Part shown: positions 1 through 4,995 of the stretch, in pieces
How positions within the stretch are numbered: position 1 is the stretch's first letter
Layout of the letters: each line of letters opens with the position of its first letter
Source of the DNA: an uncultured Brevinema sp.
GTDB taxonomy: Bacteria; Spirochaetota; Brevinematia; Brevinematales; Brevinemataceae
Length of the DNA: 6,305 nt
Reading direction: 5' to 3'
Assembly (NCBI GenBank): GCA_947040475.1
Contig: CAMRBT010000089.1
Location: 1-6,305, forward strand
Notes under the pieces: generated by a model
What the model was told of the DNA's origin: nothing
Databases searched by the model: none
Seen by the model: only the letters and a program-made list of their open reading frames with translations
Translations under genes and position numbers: made by a program

Positions 1-20
1 AGCTATTGCTTATAAATACT

Positions 21-105
21 AGCTATCTTTCTATACTTAATTATACTATATATATTGGTTTTTGTCAAGTAAATATACGATATTATTTATATATAAAAGA
101 TAGCT
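21..105. repeat. Inverted 10-mer flanking the leftward promoter (possible operator pair)
   Basis: AGCTATCTTT at 21-30 is the exact reverse complement of AAAGATAGCT at 96-105. The two arms lie on either side of the leftward promoter at 40-68. Shorter relatives occur nearby: TAGATAG at 114-120 and CTATCTA at 148-154. Repeated half-sites around a strong divergent promoter suggest binding sites for a repressor, but no regulator gene is visible in the window. The operator role is inference. Confidence 0.4.
40..68 (-). promoter_or_regulatory. Consensus sigma70-type promoter firing leftward out of the window
   Basis: Read on the minus strand, TTGACA (68-63) is followed by a 17-base spacer and TATAAT (45-40). 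Both hexamers and the spacing match the textbook consensus exactly. No ATG lies in the 39 bases downstream, so the driven gene starts beyond the left edge. It would be transcribed divergently from the terminase genes, an arrangement typical of phage control regions, but the gene itself is not visible. The site could be a chance match in A+T-rich DNA, although a perfect match at the optimal spacing makes that unlikely. Confidence 0.7.
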
Positions 106-244
106 TTTCTTTTTAGATAGATAAATACAATTAATTCAAGGGGCTTGCTATCTACAATAAAAAAGGTACTTTGAAACTAAAAACAGTCAGGGGTCGCTTG
201 CGAGCCGAAAGCTAAAAAAATTCCGATTCTCCAAAAGTTTTTAG

Positions 245-267
245 ATTTTAGATTTTTAATCTAAAAT
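245..267. repeat. A/T-rich perfect hairpin upstream of the small terminase gene
   Basis: The arm at 245-254 is fully complementary to 258-267 (10 bp), with a TTT loop. The left-arm motif TTTTAGATT also occurs at 239-247, so the right arm could pair with either copy, giving two alternative hairpins. There is little G+C in the stem and no clean T-run after it on the plus strand, so it is a poor intrinsic terminator. It could be a protein-binding site, or a packaging-recognition site given its place next to a terminase, but neither role is shown. Confidence 0.45.
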
Positions 268-295
268 TAGCATACAGAGAATGAAATGATATCTT

Positions 296-301
296 GGAGA
301 T
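296..301 (+). promoter_or_regulatory. Shine-Dalgarno site that decides a TTG start
   Basis: GGAGAT lies 8 bases before the TTG at 310. An in-frame TAG stop at 301-303 overlaps the end of this site and rules out any start further upstream. The first in-frame ATG is about 140 codons further in, so TTG 310 is effectively the only sensible start. Confidence 0.7.
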
Positions 302-309
302 AGAACATA

Positions 310-1053
310 TTGAATATTAAGAAAAATCCTCACTTCTCAGAAGCTAAGAAACTGGATTTGTTACTCCCTAAACAGTTTTGTGAACTTACAGGACTTCCTC
401 CAAATTATGCTACACATCTCAAAAAATATGCTGTTTATTCTAGTGATAATAAGAGAATTAAAGTAAGACTAACTATTGATAATATAATAATATCCAATGC
501 TTTCAAAAAGATCGATTGGCAGTCTATAAAATCTAATTTTGAATCTAAAAATACAAAAAGTGAAAAAACTACTACTAAAAAGAAAGCTCAAAAATCTAAA
601 AATGAGATAACTCCTACTGTTGATACTCCTGAAGATTCCTCTGAATTTTCTATTCCTTTTTATTGGAGAAGTGTCTTAAATAATATTTTAGATTTTTCTG
701 AACAAGATCAAAATGTAAATACTAAGATGCTTAAAGCTCTTAAAGATAATCTTGATGAAAAGCTTAATCCTCAGAATATAAAGTATATAACAGAGGCTTA
801 TCAAAAATTTCAAAGTATCCAAAAAGACAAACAAGAATTAATTCATAAGGATATCGTCGTTTTTATGGTGGGTACTATATGTGAGTTTATGTTAATGAGC
901 TGTAATAGTTTGATTAAAAAACAACTCAAAGAATATAACGCCCCTAGTGATCACATTCCTAAACTAGAAAATGAATTTTCAAATTTAATAGCATTCGCTC
1001 AAAAAGAAATCAAACAACTGATAGGAGAAAAAATTGACGAAAATAGAGACTGA
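310..1053 (+). CDS. Probable phage terminase small subunit
   Basis: The product is a 247-residue, highly charged soluble protein with no signal peptide or membrane segment. Residues 10-75 read like a compact DNA-binding head; LLPKQFCELTGLPP (residues 17-30) resembles the start of a winged-helix or helix-turn-helix domain. A low-complexity Lys/Thr/Ser linker follows at about 79-110, then a predicted helical C-terminal region at 115-245, which would suit oligomerisation and contact with the large subunit. Small terminase subunits recognise the packaging site on phage DNA. The identification rests mostly on position: the gene overlaps a clear large terminase by 20 bp in the usual order. Sequence similarity alone does not let me name a family, since these proteins diverge fast. 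Start is TTG, stop is TGA. Confidence 0.65.
   Translation: MNIKKNPHFSEAKKLDLLLPKQFCELTGLPPNYATHLKKYAVYSSDNKRIKVRLTIDNIIISNAFKKIDWQSIKSNFESKNTKSEKTTTKKKAQKSKNEITPTVDTPEDSSEFSIPFYWRSVLNNILDFSEQDQNVNTKMLKALKDNLDEKLNPQNIKYITEAYQKFQSIQKDKQELIHKDIVVFMVGTICEFMLMSCNSLIKKQLKEYNAPSDHIPKLENEFSNLIAFAQKEIKQLIGEKIDENRD
1023..1027 (+). promoter_or_regulatory. Shine-Dalgarno site for terL, selecting a second TTG start
   Basis: AGGAG sits 6 bases upstream of the TTG at 1034, inside the end of the preceding gene. An in-frame TAG at 1022-1024 closes the frame immediately upstream, so TTG 1034 is preferred over the first internal ATG (codon 36, position 1139). Starting at that ATG would remove the conserved N-terminal segment before the ATPase core. 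The overlap suggests translational coupling of the two subunits. Confidence 0.75.
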
Positions 1054-3043
1054 TTTTGGATTTCTCTTTAATCAAGTAGATAGAGCCTTAACAAAACCTA
1101 TCCCTCTCAATCCTGCTTCTTGGGCTGAAAAAAATAAAATGGTGATTCCTCCAGGATCTTCTTTTGAGAATAATCTTTATAGTAAGGATACTATTAGATA
1201 TTTTGAACAACCCTTAAATGATTTGATTAATCCTGAAGTTACAAGAATTACTTTTATTAAATCTTCACAAGTGGGCTATACATTTTTTGTTATGCAAAGT
1301 ATTTGCTATCTTTGTGACCATGAAAAAAAGGATATACTTATCGCCTACCCTGTTGTTGATTTAGCTAGAGATTTTTCTAATCTAAAATGGAATCCTTTTA
1401 TAAATTCTCAATCACTTATTCGTAAAAATTATAATAGACGATCCAATGTAAGTACTAAAAACTTTGGTAATAATTTTATCAAAATAAAAGGAATACAGAC
1501 TTCTCACGCCTTTACCCAAATATCATATCCTGTCGTTGTATTTGACGAAATGTCCAATATTTCTACAGATAGTGGAGCTGGAGATCCTATAGCATTAGCT
1601 GTTGGTAGGACCAAAGCTTTTGGAGATAAAGGACTTGTTATTGATGGTGGAGTGTTATTATTAGAGGGTGGTATTTTAGAGAGAGAGTTTGGTTTTTCCA
1701 ATCAATGTTATTGGTATATGCCTTGCCCTAAGTGTAATATGTTTCAAACTTTTTTATTTCGTGATCCTGATAGTGAGATCTATAAATATTTTCGCTATGA
1801 TACGGATAGTAATGATAATTATATTAAAGGTTCTGTTTATATTGAGTGCAGAAATGAAGATTGTGACTGTAGATTTGATGAACAAATAAGACGGCGTATG
1901 ATAAATCATAAAGACTCCTATTGGCACGAAGCTAAAACATTAGAGCAAGGAGCTCAACAAGGACATAAAGGGTATTTTATTAATGCTCTTATCTCTCCTT
2001 TGGAGACTCTTGATAAAATTGCTGAGCAACATCTAAAAGCTGTACGTTCAAACACCCCTTCTGTTCGTAGAGCTTTTACAACGGATTACGAAGCTAGAGC
2101 TTGGAAGTTAGAAGAGTTGTCTATAGATCATGTTGATAAGAATATTATTAAGACTGTTTTTGAAATTCCTAAAGAAGTAGTATTTCTCACAATGGGGATC
2201 GATGTACAACAGGGCGAAAGCAATAATAACTGGCTTGCTTATGAGGTGGTTGGCTGGCTAGATGCTTATAATAGTATTGGGATTGAATATGGAGAAATCC
2301 ACGGAGCTATTGATCAACCTGAAATTTGGAATAAATTGATAGAGATCTTTTATAAGCCTCGCTATAAAGATATTAATATACAGGCAGATCCTATTTGTTG
2401 TGAGATCGGACTGATTGACGTACAAGGTGGCTATTATCAGGAGGTTATGAACGCCATCCATCGCTCTTATCAACTCAAAAATAATCCCTTTATTGAATAT
2501 ATTGAGTCTCCTGCTATTTATCCTTGTAAAGGATATTCTGGTGTAGGCTCTGAAAAAAAAGATTTGATGAGATATTATACCTTAACAGACACGATGAGAA
2601 AGGTCCATGAATTTCAAAACGAAGCCTGGTCCAAAAAAGTGAATGACTTGAATACCTTTTTGTTCAAAGATATTCTCTACACAGCGATGTCTCATAAAAC
2701 TGGGTGGAATGATGATAAGTCTAGGGTATACGGCTATTGTAGATTTGCCGATTGGACAAACGTGCCGTTTGATCCACTTACTCAAAAAACTAGAGAATGT
2801 TCCTACCATAAAAGTGCTGGCTATGATAAAAAATATTTCAAAGGCTTAAAATCTGAGTCAAAAGTGTTTCGTTTAACAAGAACAAAAGGCTATAGACCTG
2901 TTTATAAGCAAGAAATAAAAAGAAACGAACCTCTTGATTGTAAAGTATATGCTTATGCCGCTGCTCGATTGGTAAGAAATTCTATTCCCAGTGATCATCC
3001 TCTTTATGAAAATATTTGTAAGCTATGGTATCCTGATGAATAA
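1034..3043 (+). CDS. terL: Phage terminase large subunit, GpA (lambda) family
   Basis: This 669-residue protein is the DNA-packaging motor: an ATPase that drives phage DNA into the capsid, joined to a nuclease that cuts it. The ATPase part shows a lambda-like Walker A, KSSQVGYT (76-83), and a Walker B, VVVFDEM (167-173). A probable zinc-binding insertion carries CPKC (231-234) and Cys272/277/279. The nuclease part shows three acidic positions in GpA-like contexts: Asp390 in MGIDVQ, Asp462 in IDVQGG, and Asp635 in NEPLDCKVYAYAA. Length is close to lambda gpA, and the frame is intact. One oddity is that the usual Ser/Thr-Pro coupling segment after Walker B (about 203-212) reads IDGGVLL instead. 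No portal gene follows; a hairpin element begins 4 bases after the stop. The family call is firm, but activity is uncertain because of the altered coupling segment. Confidence 0.93.
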   Translation: MTKIETDFGFLFNQVDRALTKPIPLNPASWAEKNKMVIPPGSSFENNLYSKDTIRYFEQPLNDLINPEVTRITFIKSSQVGYTFFVMQSICYLCDHEKKDILIAYPVVDLARDFSNLKWNPFINSQSLIRKNYNRRSNVSTKNFGNNFIKIKGIQTSHAFTQISYPVVVFDEMSNISTDSGAGDPIALAVGRTKAFGDKGLVIDGGVLLLEGGILEREFGFSNQCYWYMPCPKCNMFQTFLFRDPDSEIYKYFRYDTDSNDNYIKGSVYIECRNEDCDCRFDEQIRRRMINHKDSYWHEAKTLEQGAQQGHKGYFINALISPLETLDKIAEQHLKAVRSNTPSVRRAFTTDYEARAWKLEELSIDHVDKNIIKTVFEIPKEVVFLTMGIDVQQGESNNNWLAYEVVGWLDAYNSIGIEYGEIHGAIDQPEIWNKLIEIFYKPRYKDINIQADPICCEIGLIDVQGGYYQEVMNAIHRSYQLKNNPFIEYIESPAIYPCKGYSGVGSEKKDLMRYYTLTDTMRKVHEFQNEAWSKKVNDLNTFLFKDILYTAMSHKTGWNDDKSRVYGYCRFADWTNVPFDPLTQKTRECSYHKSAGYDKKYFKGLKSESKVFRLTRTKGYRPVYKQEIKRNEPLDCKVYAYAAARLVRNSIPSDHPLYENICKLWYPDE

Positions 3044-3046
3044 AAA

Positions 3047-3117
3047 AAGTAATCCCACCCAAAATTAATGGGCAGTCACCCCTCGCACCCTAGCGTAGCA
3101 TGGGTGTGGGATTACTT
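3047..3117. repeat. G+C-rich hairpin element, copy 1
   Basis: The outer arms AAGTAATCCCAC (3047-3058) and GTGGGATTACTT (3106-3117) are perfectly complementary over 12 bp. They enclose a 25-bp segment (3066-3090, including GGGCAGTCACCCCTCGC) and an inner hairpin with arms CACCC (3086-3090) and GGGTG (3102-3106). The element starts inside the A-run right after the terL stop codon. It could act as a terminator for the terminase operon, although no strong T-run follows the outer stem. It could also be a dispersed palindromic repeat or a recombination site. Its G+C content contrasts sharply with the surrounding DNA. Confidence 0.75.
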
Positions 3118-3130
3118 CATTATGGAGTTA

Positions 3131-3186
3131 AAACTAATGGGCAGTCACCCCTCGCACCCATGCTACGCTAGGGTGTTAGTTAGTTT
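3131..3186. repeat. G+C-rich hairpin element, copy 2, with flipped core
   Basis: The 25-bp segment at 3135-3159 repeats 3066-3090 exactly, in the same direction. The 21-bp hairpin core at 3155-3175 is instead the exact reverse complement of the copy 1 core at 3086-3106. The outer arms are different in sequence from copy 1 but again complementary: AAACTAA (3131-3137) with TTAGTTT (3180-3186). Because the two cores are inverted relative to each other, a transcript could also form one long 21-bp stem joining the two copies across a 48-base loop. The function is unknown. Confidence 0.75.
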
Positions 3187-3198
3187 CATCTGAGCTTT
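3184..3198 (-). pseudogene. Possible 15-bp scrap of the M15-like peptidase gene
   Basis: The 15 bases at 3184-3198 are identical to 5881-5895 inside the intact peptidase-like gene, where they encode KAQMK on the minus strand. The match runs directly into the start of the repeated promoter block at 3196. Better-supported remnants of the same gene sit at the other unit borders, so this may mark an old recombination junction. Taken alone, 15 bp could be chance. Confidence 0.25.
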
Positions 3199-3206
3199 GG
3201 TTTTAG

Positions 3207-3235
3207 TTGACAAATATTTTATCTCTCTCTATACT
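3207..3235 (+). promoter_or_regulatory. Sigma70-type promoter of lipoprotein gene 1
   Basis: TTGACA (3207-3212) is followed by a 17-base spacer containing a TCTCTCTC run and by TATACT (3230-3235). The -10 box ends 29 bases before the ATG at 3265, leaving a short untranslated leader. A strong dedicated promoter means the lipoprotein gene is transcribed independently of the terminase operon, as expected for a cargo (moron-type) gene. Confidence 0.8.
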
Positions 3236-3250
3236 TTAAAGATATAAATT

Positions 3251-3257
3251 AAGAAGG
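3251..3257 (+). promoter_or_regulatory. Ribosome binding site of lipoprotein gene 1
   Basis: AAGAAGG lies 7 bases before the ATG at 3265. It forms part of AGG-TTAT-CCT just before the start codon, a small dyad also kept as AGG-ATGT-CCT before lipoprotein gene 3. Confidence 0.6.
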
Positions 3258-3264
3258 TTATCCT

Positions 3265-3954
3265 ATGAAATATCTAATAATACTAGTTTTACTAACAATG
3301 AGTTGTACTGATAAAAAGCAAATAACTGCTGACCCTATCGTGGTAGAACCTATTATAGCAGAAGTACCAAAGCCTGAGCCTATCAAACTTAGCTATGATA
3401 AAGGACTAGATCTCATGCTTGTTGATACTTCTTTTAATAGTACTATCTCTTGTATATTAAGAAATGCTGATGAAGGTTTAGAATATTATGCTGTATACTG
3501 GGATACAAATCACGACTCTTATTATATAGTATCTAATGATATTGTATTACTATATCCTATTCCTGTTACTAATACTAATTTTGTGTACACCGTGGATGAA
3601 AGTAAACAGATCGAACCTGTTTTTGACTCTTCTCTTCTCGAAATATTCCCTGATACAAAAGCACCTCTTCTCTATATAGGTAGCGTTTCACCTTTAGAAC
3701 GTGTTTATTTAGATCCTACTAATCAACAATATTATATCAAATATCTTACTTTCTTTGATACTTCTACTTACAGAAGCTATGATAAAGAAAGTAATGAAGT
3801 AACTAATAGCAACTCTTCTCCTGTATATCCAATTATAAGGTCTAATAGGGTACTTAACACCTATTTTACTAATACTAATAATCAAATTTTTTCTATGCCT
3901 CCTTATAATAGCGATGAATTTCCTATTTTATATTATAGTGACTTGCTCAATTAA
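3265..3954 (+). CDS. Putative surface lipoprotein, paralog 1
   Basis: The product has 229 residues. The N-terminus MKYLIILVLLTMSC is a short lipoprotein signal peptide: one Lys, a hydrophobic run, then lipidated Cys14 with a loose lipobox. The mature protein begins TDKKQ and has a Pro/Glu/Ile-rich linker (about 22-40), consistent with a tether from a membrane anchor. The globular part (41-229) is Tyr/Asp/Asn-rich and contains two copies of VYxDxxxxxYYI, at 77-88 and 147-158. A segment common to the three paralogs, APLLYIGSxSPLERVYLDPTN, spans about 133-153. I do not recognise the family. The stop codon overlaps that of a minus-strand peptidase remnant. Possible roles are immunity to a wall-degrading partner, surface exclusion or host-surface alteration; all are inference. 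Confidence 0.85.
   Translation: MKYLIILVLLTMSCTDKKQITADPIVVEPIIAEVPKPEPIKLSYDKGLDLMLVDTSFNSTISCILRNADEGLEYYAVYWDTNHDSYYIVSNDIVLLYPIPVTNTNFVYTVDESKQIEPVFDSSLLEIFPDTKAPLLYIGSVSPLERVYLDPTNQQYYIKYLTFFDTSTYRSYDKESNEVTNSNSSPVYPIIRSNRVLNTYFTNTNNQIFSMPPYNSDEFPILYYSDLLN
3533..3587 (+). repeat. 55-bp identical block in lipoprotein gene 1, shared with gene 3
   Basis: The 55 bases at 3533-3587 are identical to 5267-5321 in gene 3, while the bases just outside differ. Gene 2 is clearly different over the same interval. This is the kind of sharp-edged identity left by gene conversion or homologous recombination among paralogs, although protein-level constraint could contribute. Confidence 0.85.
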
Positions 3955-4011
3955 GATTTTTTCACATGAAAATTTCCTGTACTGTATGGCGGACCAGCTT
4001 TAATACCATGT
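3951..4011 (-). pseudogene. C-terminal remnant of an M15-like peptidase gene, unit 1
   Basis: Read on the minus strand, the last codons before the TAA at 3953-3951 encode GIKAGPPYSTGNFHVKKS. This lines up with the C-terminus of the intact gene (ENYSDGNFHIFH) and keeps the NFH carrying the expected last zinc-ligand His. About 20 codons remain; homology stops where the 78-bp promoter repeat begins at 4012. Its stop overlaps the stop of lipoprotein gene 1 by two bases, the same tail-to-tail placement as in the other two units. It is a truncated relic and cannot encode an enzyme. Confidence 0.7.
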
Positions 4012-4089
4012 TTTGGTTTTAGTTGACAAATAATTTATCTCTCTCTATACTTTAAAGATATAAATTAAGAAGGTTATCCTATGAAATAT
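4012..4089 (+). repeat. 78-bp promoter/leader repeat, copy 2
   Basis: This is the second copy of the block at 3196-3273, with a single mismatch. Its left border coincides with the end of the peptidase remnant, which marks a likely recombination breakpoint. Confidence 0.9.
4023..4051 (+). promoter_or_regulatory. Sigma70-type promoter of lipoprotein gene 2
   Basis: TTGACA (4023-4028), a 17-base spacer and TATACT (4046-4051) precede the ATG at 4081 by 29 bases. The ribosome binding site AAGAAGG is at 4067-4073, 7 bases from the start. The layout is identical to gene 1, so the two genes are probably expressed at similar levels. Confidence 0.8.
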
Positions 4090-4806
4090 TTAATACTACT
4101 TTTACTAACAATGAGCTGTACTGATAAAAAACAAATTGCTGAGCCTATTATAGCAGAAGTACCAAAGCCTGAGCCTATCAAACTCAGCTATGATAAGGGA
4201 CTAGATCTCATGCTTGTATATACTCGATTCAAAATGTGGGATTGGGAATTATCAGAACTTCGTAAAGACTCTACTGTTTTTGATGATGATGGAGAAGCTG
4301 TAGGTTATTATATGGCAACCTACTGGGATACTAATACTCATATTTACTATACTGTGATGAATGCTGTAGTAAATAAGTATCATAGCTTAGATCCTGTCAC
4401 TAATATTCAATTTGAATATACTATTGACGAACAAAAACAGCATGAAGCAGTCTTTCATCCTACAATGAAAGAAATTTTTAGAGATACTAAAGCACCTTTC
4501 CTCTATATAGGTAGTATAACTCCTTTAGACCGTGTTTACCTAGATCCTACTAATCAAGTGTATTATATTAAACATCTTACTCCTTTTGATATTAGTATTA
4601 ATATCAAAAATCAGTTAAAAAACGTAGAAATAGCAGATAACGATACTAATATCTTGCATGTTTTCCCTACTGATGATCCTTATTTTTCTCCTACTAATAC
4701 TTATAACAGTACTTTGGAAGGTGTCTACTCTAATATGCCTAATACATATTCTCCAAATTATACTAACAATAATGGGGATAGATTTGATGATTTTATAAGA
4801 AGATAG
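4081..4806 (+). CDS. Putative surface lipoprotein, paralog 2
   Basis: The product has 241 residues. MKYLILLLLTMSC gives a lipoprotein signal with lipidated Cys13. Compared with paralog 1, the linker lacks about eight residues (the ADPIVVEP part) but shares the EPIIAEVPKPEPIKLSYDKG stretch. The region after LDLMLV (42-76) is longer and different, with MWDWELSEL and an acidic FDDDGE. The paired YWDTNTHIYYTV (81-92) and VYLDPTNQVYYI (152-163) motifs are kept. The last 70 residues are unlike the paralogs and rich in Asn, Thr and Asp, ending FDDFIRR, so this copy has diverged most at its C-terminus. The stop codon (4804-4806) directly abuts that of a minus-strand peptidase remnant. The family is not recognised; variable surface protein and immunity lipoprotein are both possible. 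Confidence 0.85.
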   Translation: MKYLILLLLTMSCTDKKQIAEPIIAEVPKPEPIKLSYDKGLDLMLVYTRFKMWDWELSELRKDSTVFDDDGEAVGYYMATYWDTNTHIYYTVMNAVVNKYHSLDPVTNIQFEYTIDEQKQHEAVFHPTMKEIFRDTKAPFLYIGSITPLDRVYLDPTNQVYYIKHLTPFDISINIKNQLKNVEIADNDTNILHVFPTDDPYFSPTNTYNSTLEGVYSNMPNTYSPNYTNNNGDRFDDFIRR

Positions 4807-4941
4807 TTACTCTTCTTGCTTTATATATAGATGGAAGTTTCCACCTGAATAATTAGTTTTTGCTTTTATAGAAGAATTTTCCTTCTTTGCATATTCAATC
4901 AATGTAAGTTTTTCAGTATGATTAGAAATATCTATTGCCTT
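4807..4941 (-). pseudogene. C-terminal remnant of an M15-like peptidase gene, unit 2
   Basis: On the minus strand the frame ending at TAA 4809-4807 reads KAIDISNHTEKLTLIEYAKK, then ENSSIKAKTNYSGGNFHLYI, then KQEE. This is 44 codons matching the last 42 of the intact gene (KAVDF...NYSDGNFHIFH), including the zinc-ligand Asp of the KAxD motif and the NFH His. Upstream, the frame stays open to the left-hand lipoprotein start but no longer resembles the peptidase. The expected SxHxxG part is missing, and a CAT codon lies out of frame just before KAID, so a small deletion or frameshift is likely. The segment fills most of the 189-bp gap between lipoprotein genes 2 and 3 and is a broken gene. Confidence 0.75.
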
Positions 4942-4962
4942 GATGAAATAACGGAATAAAAT
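4935..4962 (+). promoter_or_regulatory. Weak candidate promoter of lipoprotein gene 3
   Basis: TTGCCT (4935-4940), a 16-base spacer and TAAAAT (4957-4962) lie 33 bases before the ATG at 4996, close to the spacing of the other two units. The -35 box matches consensus at only four of six positions. The 78-bp promoter block of genes 1 and 2 is absent here, so gene 3 either uses this site or depends on read-through from gene 2. Confidence 0.35.
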
Positions 4963-4995
4963 TAATCCATAACGATATGATAAAAAGGATGTCCT

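Larger units (their letters stand above)
106..309. other. Non-coding leader upstream of the terminase genes
   Basis: I see no gene here. The stretch holds a small G+C-rich island at about 184-212, containing CAGTCA-GGGG-TCGC and a short GCT/AGC hairpin around 196-205, and an A/T hairpin at 245-267. TACAAT hexamers at 126-131 and 153-158 could serve as -10 boxes for the terminase operon, but neither has a recognisable -35 box at the right distance. The rightward promoter therefore remains unidentified. Confidence 0.5.
3196..3273 (+). repeat. 78-bp promoter/leader repeat, copy 1
   Basis: This block matches 4012-4089 at 77 of 78 positions; the single difference is at 3217 versus 4033, within the promoter spacer. 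It includes the whole promoter, the leader, the ribosome binding site and the first three codons of the lipoprotein gene. The near-identity is far higher than between most of the coding sequences, so it points to recent duplication or gene conversion. Confidence 0.9.

Noticed and set aside
245..267. Intrinsic terminator before the small terminase gene
   Set aside because: The stem is almost entirely A-T and no T-run follows on the plus strand, so I list it only as a hairpin.
1504..1701. Minus-strand open frame inside terL
   Set aside because: It lies wholly within the well-supported terminase gene and has no recognisable domain. The low stop density reflects the coding frame on the other strand.
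1689..1889. Plus-strand frame in terL encoding a hydrophobic peptide
   Set aside because: It overlaps the Cys-rich zinc region of the terminase in another frame. Its hydrophobicity comes from A+T-rich codons.
2258..2809. Two further minus-strand open frames inside terL
   Set aside because: They are antisense shadows of the conserved nuclease domain, with no family resemblance.
3044..3190. CRISPR array or tRNA-like element
   Set aside because: There are only two repeat copies, with inverted cores and self-complementary arms. There are no regular spacers and no cloverleaf.
3951..4011. Bidirectional terminator between convergent genes of unit 1
   Set aside because: I found no convincing stem there, and the sequence is better explained as a peptidase C-terminal remnant.
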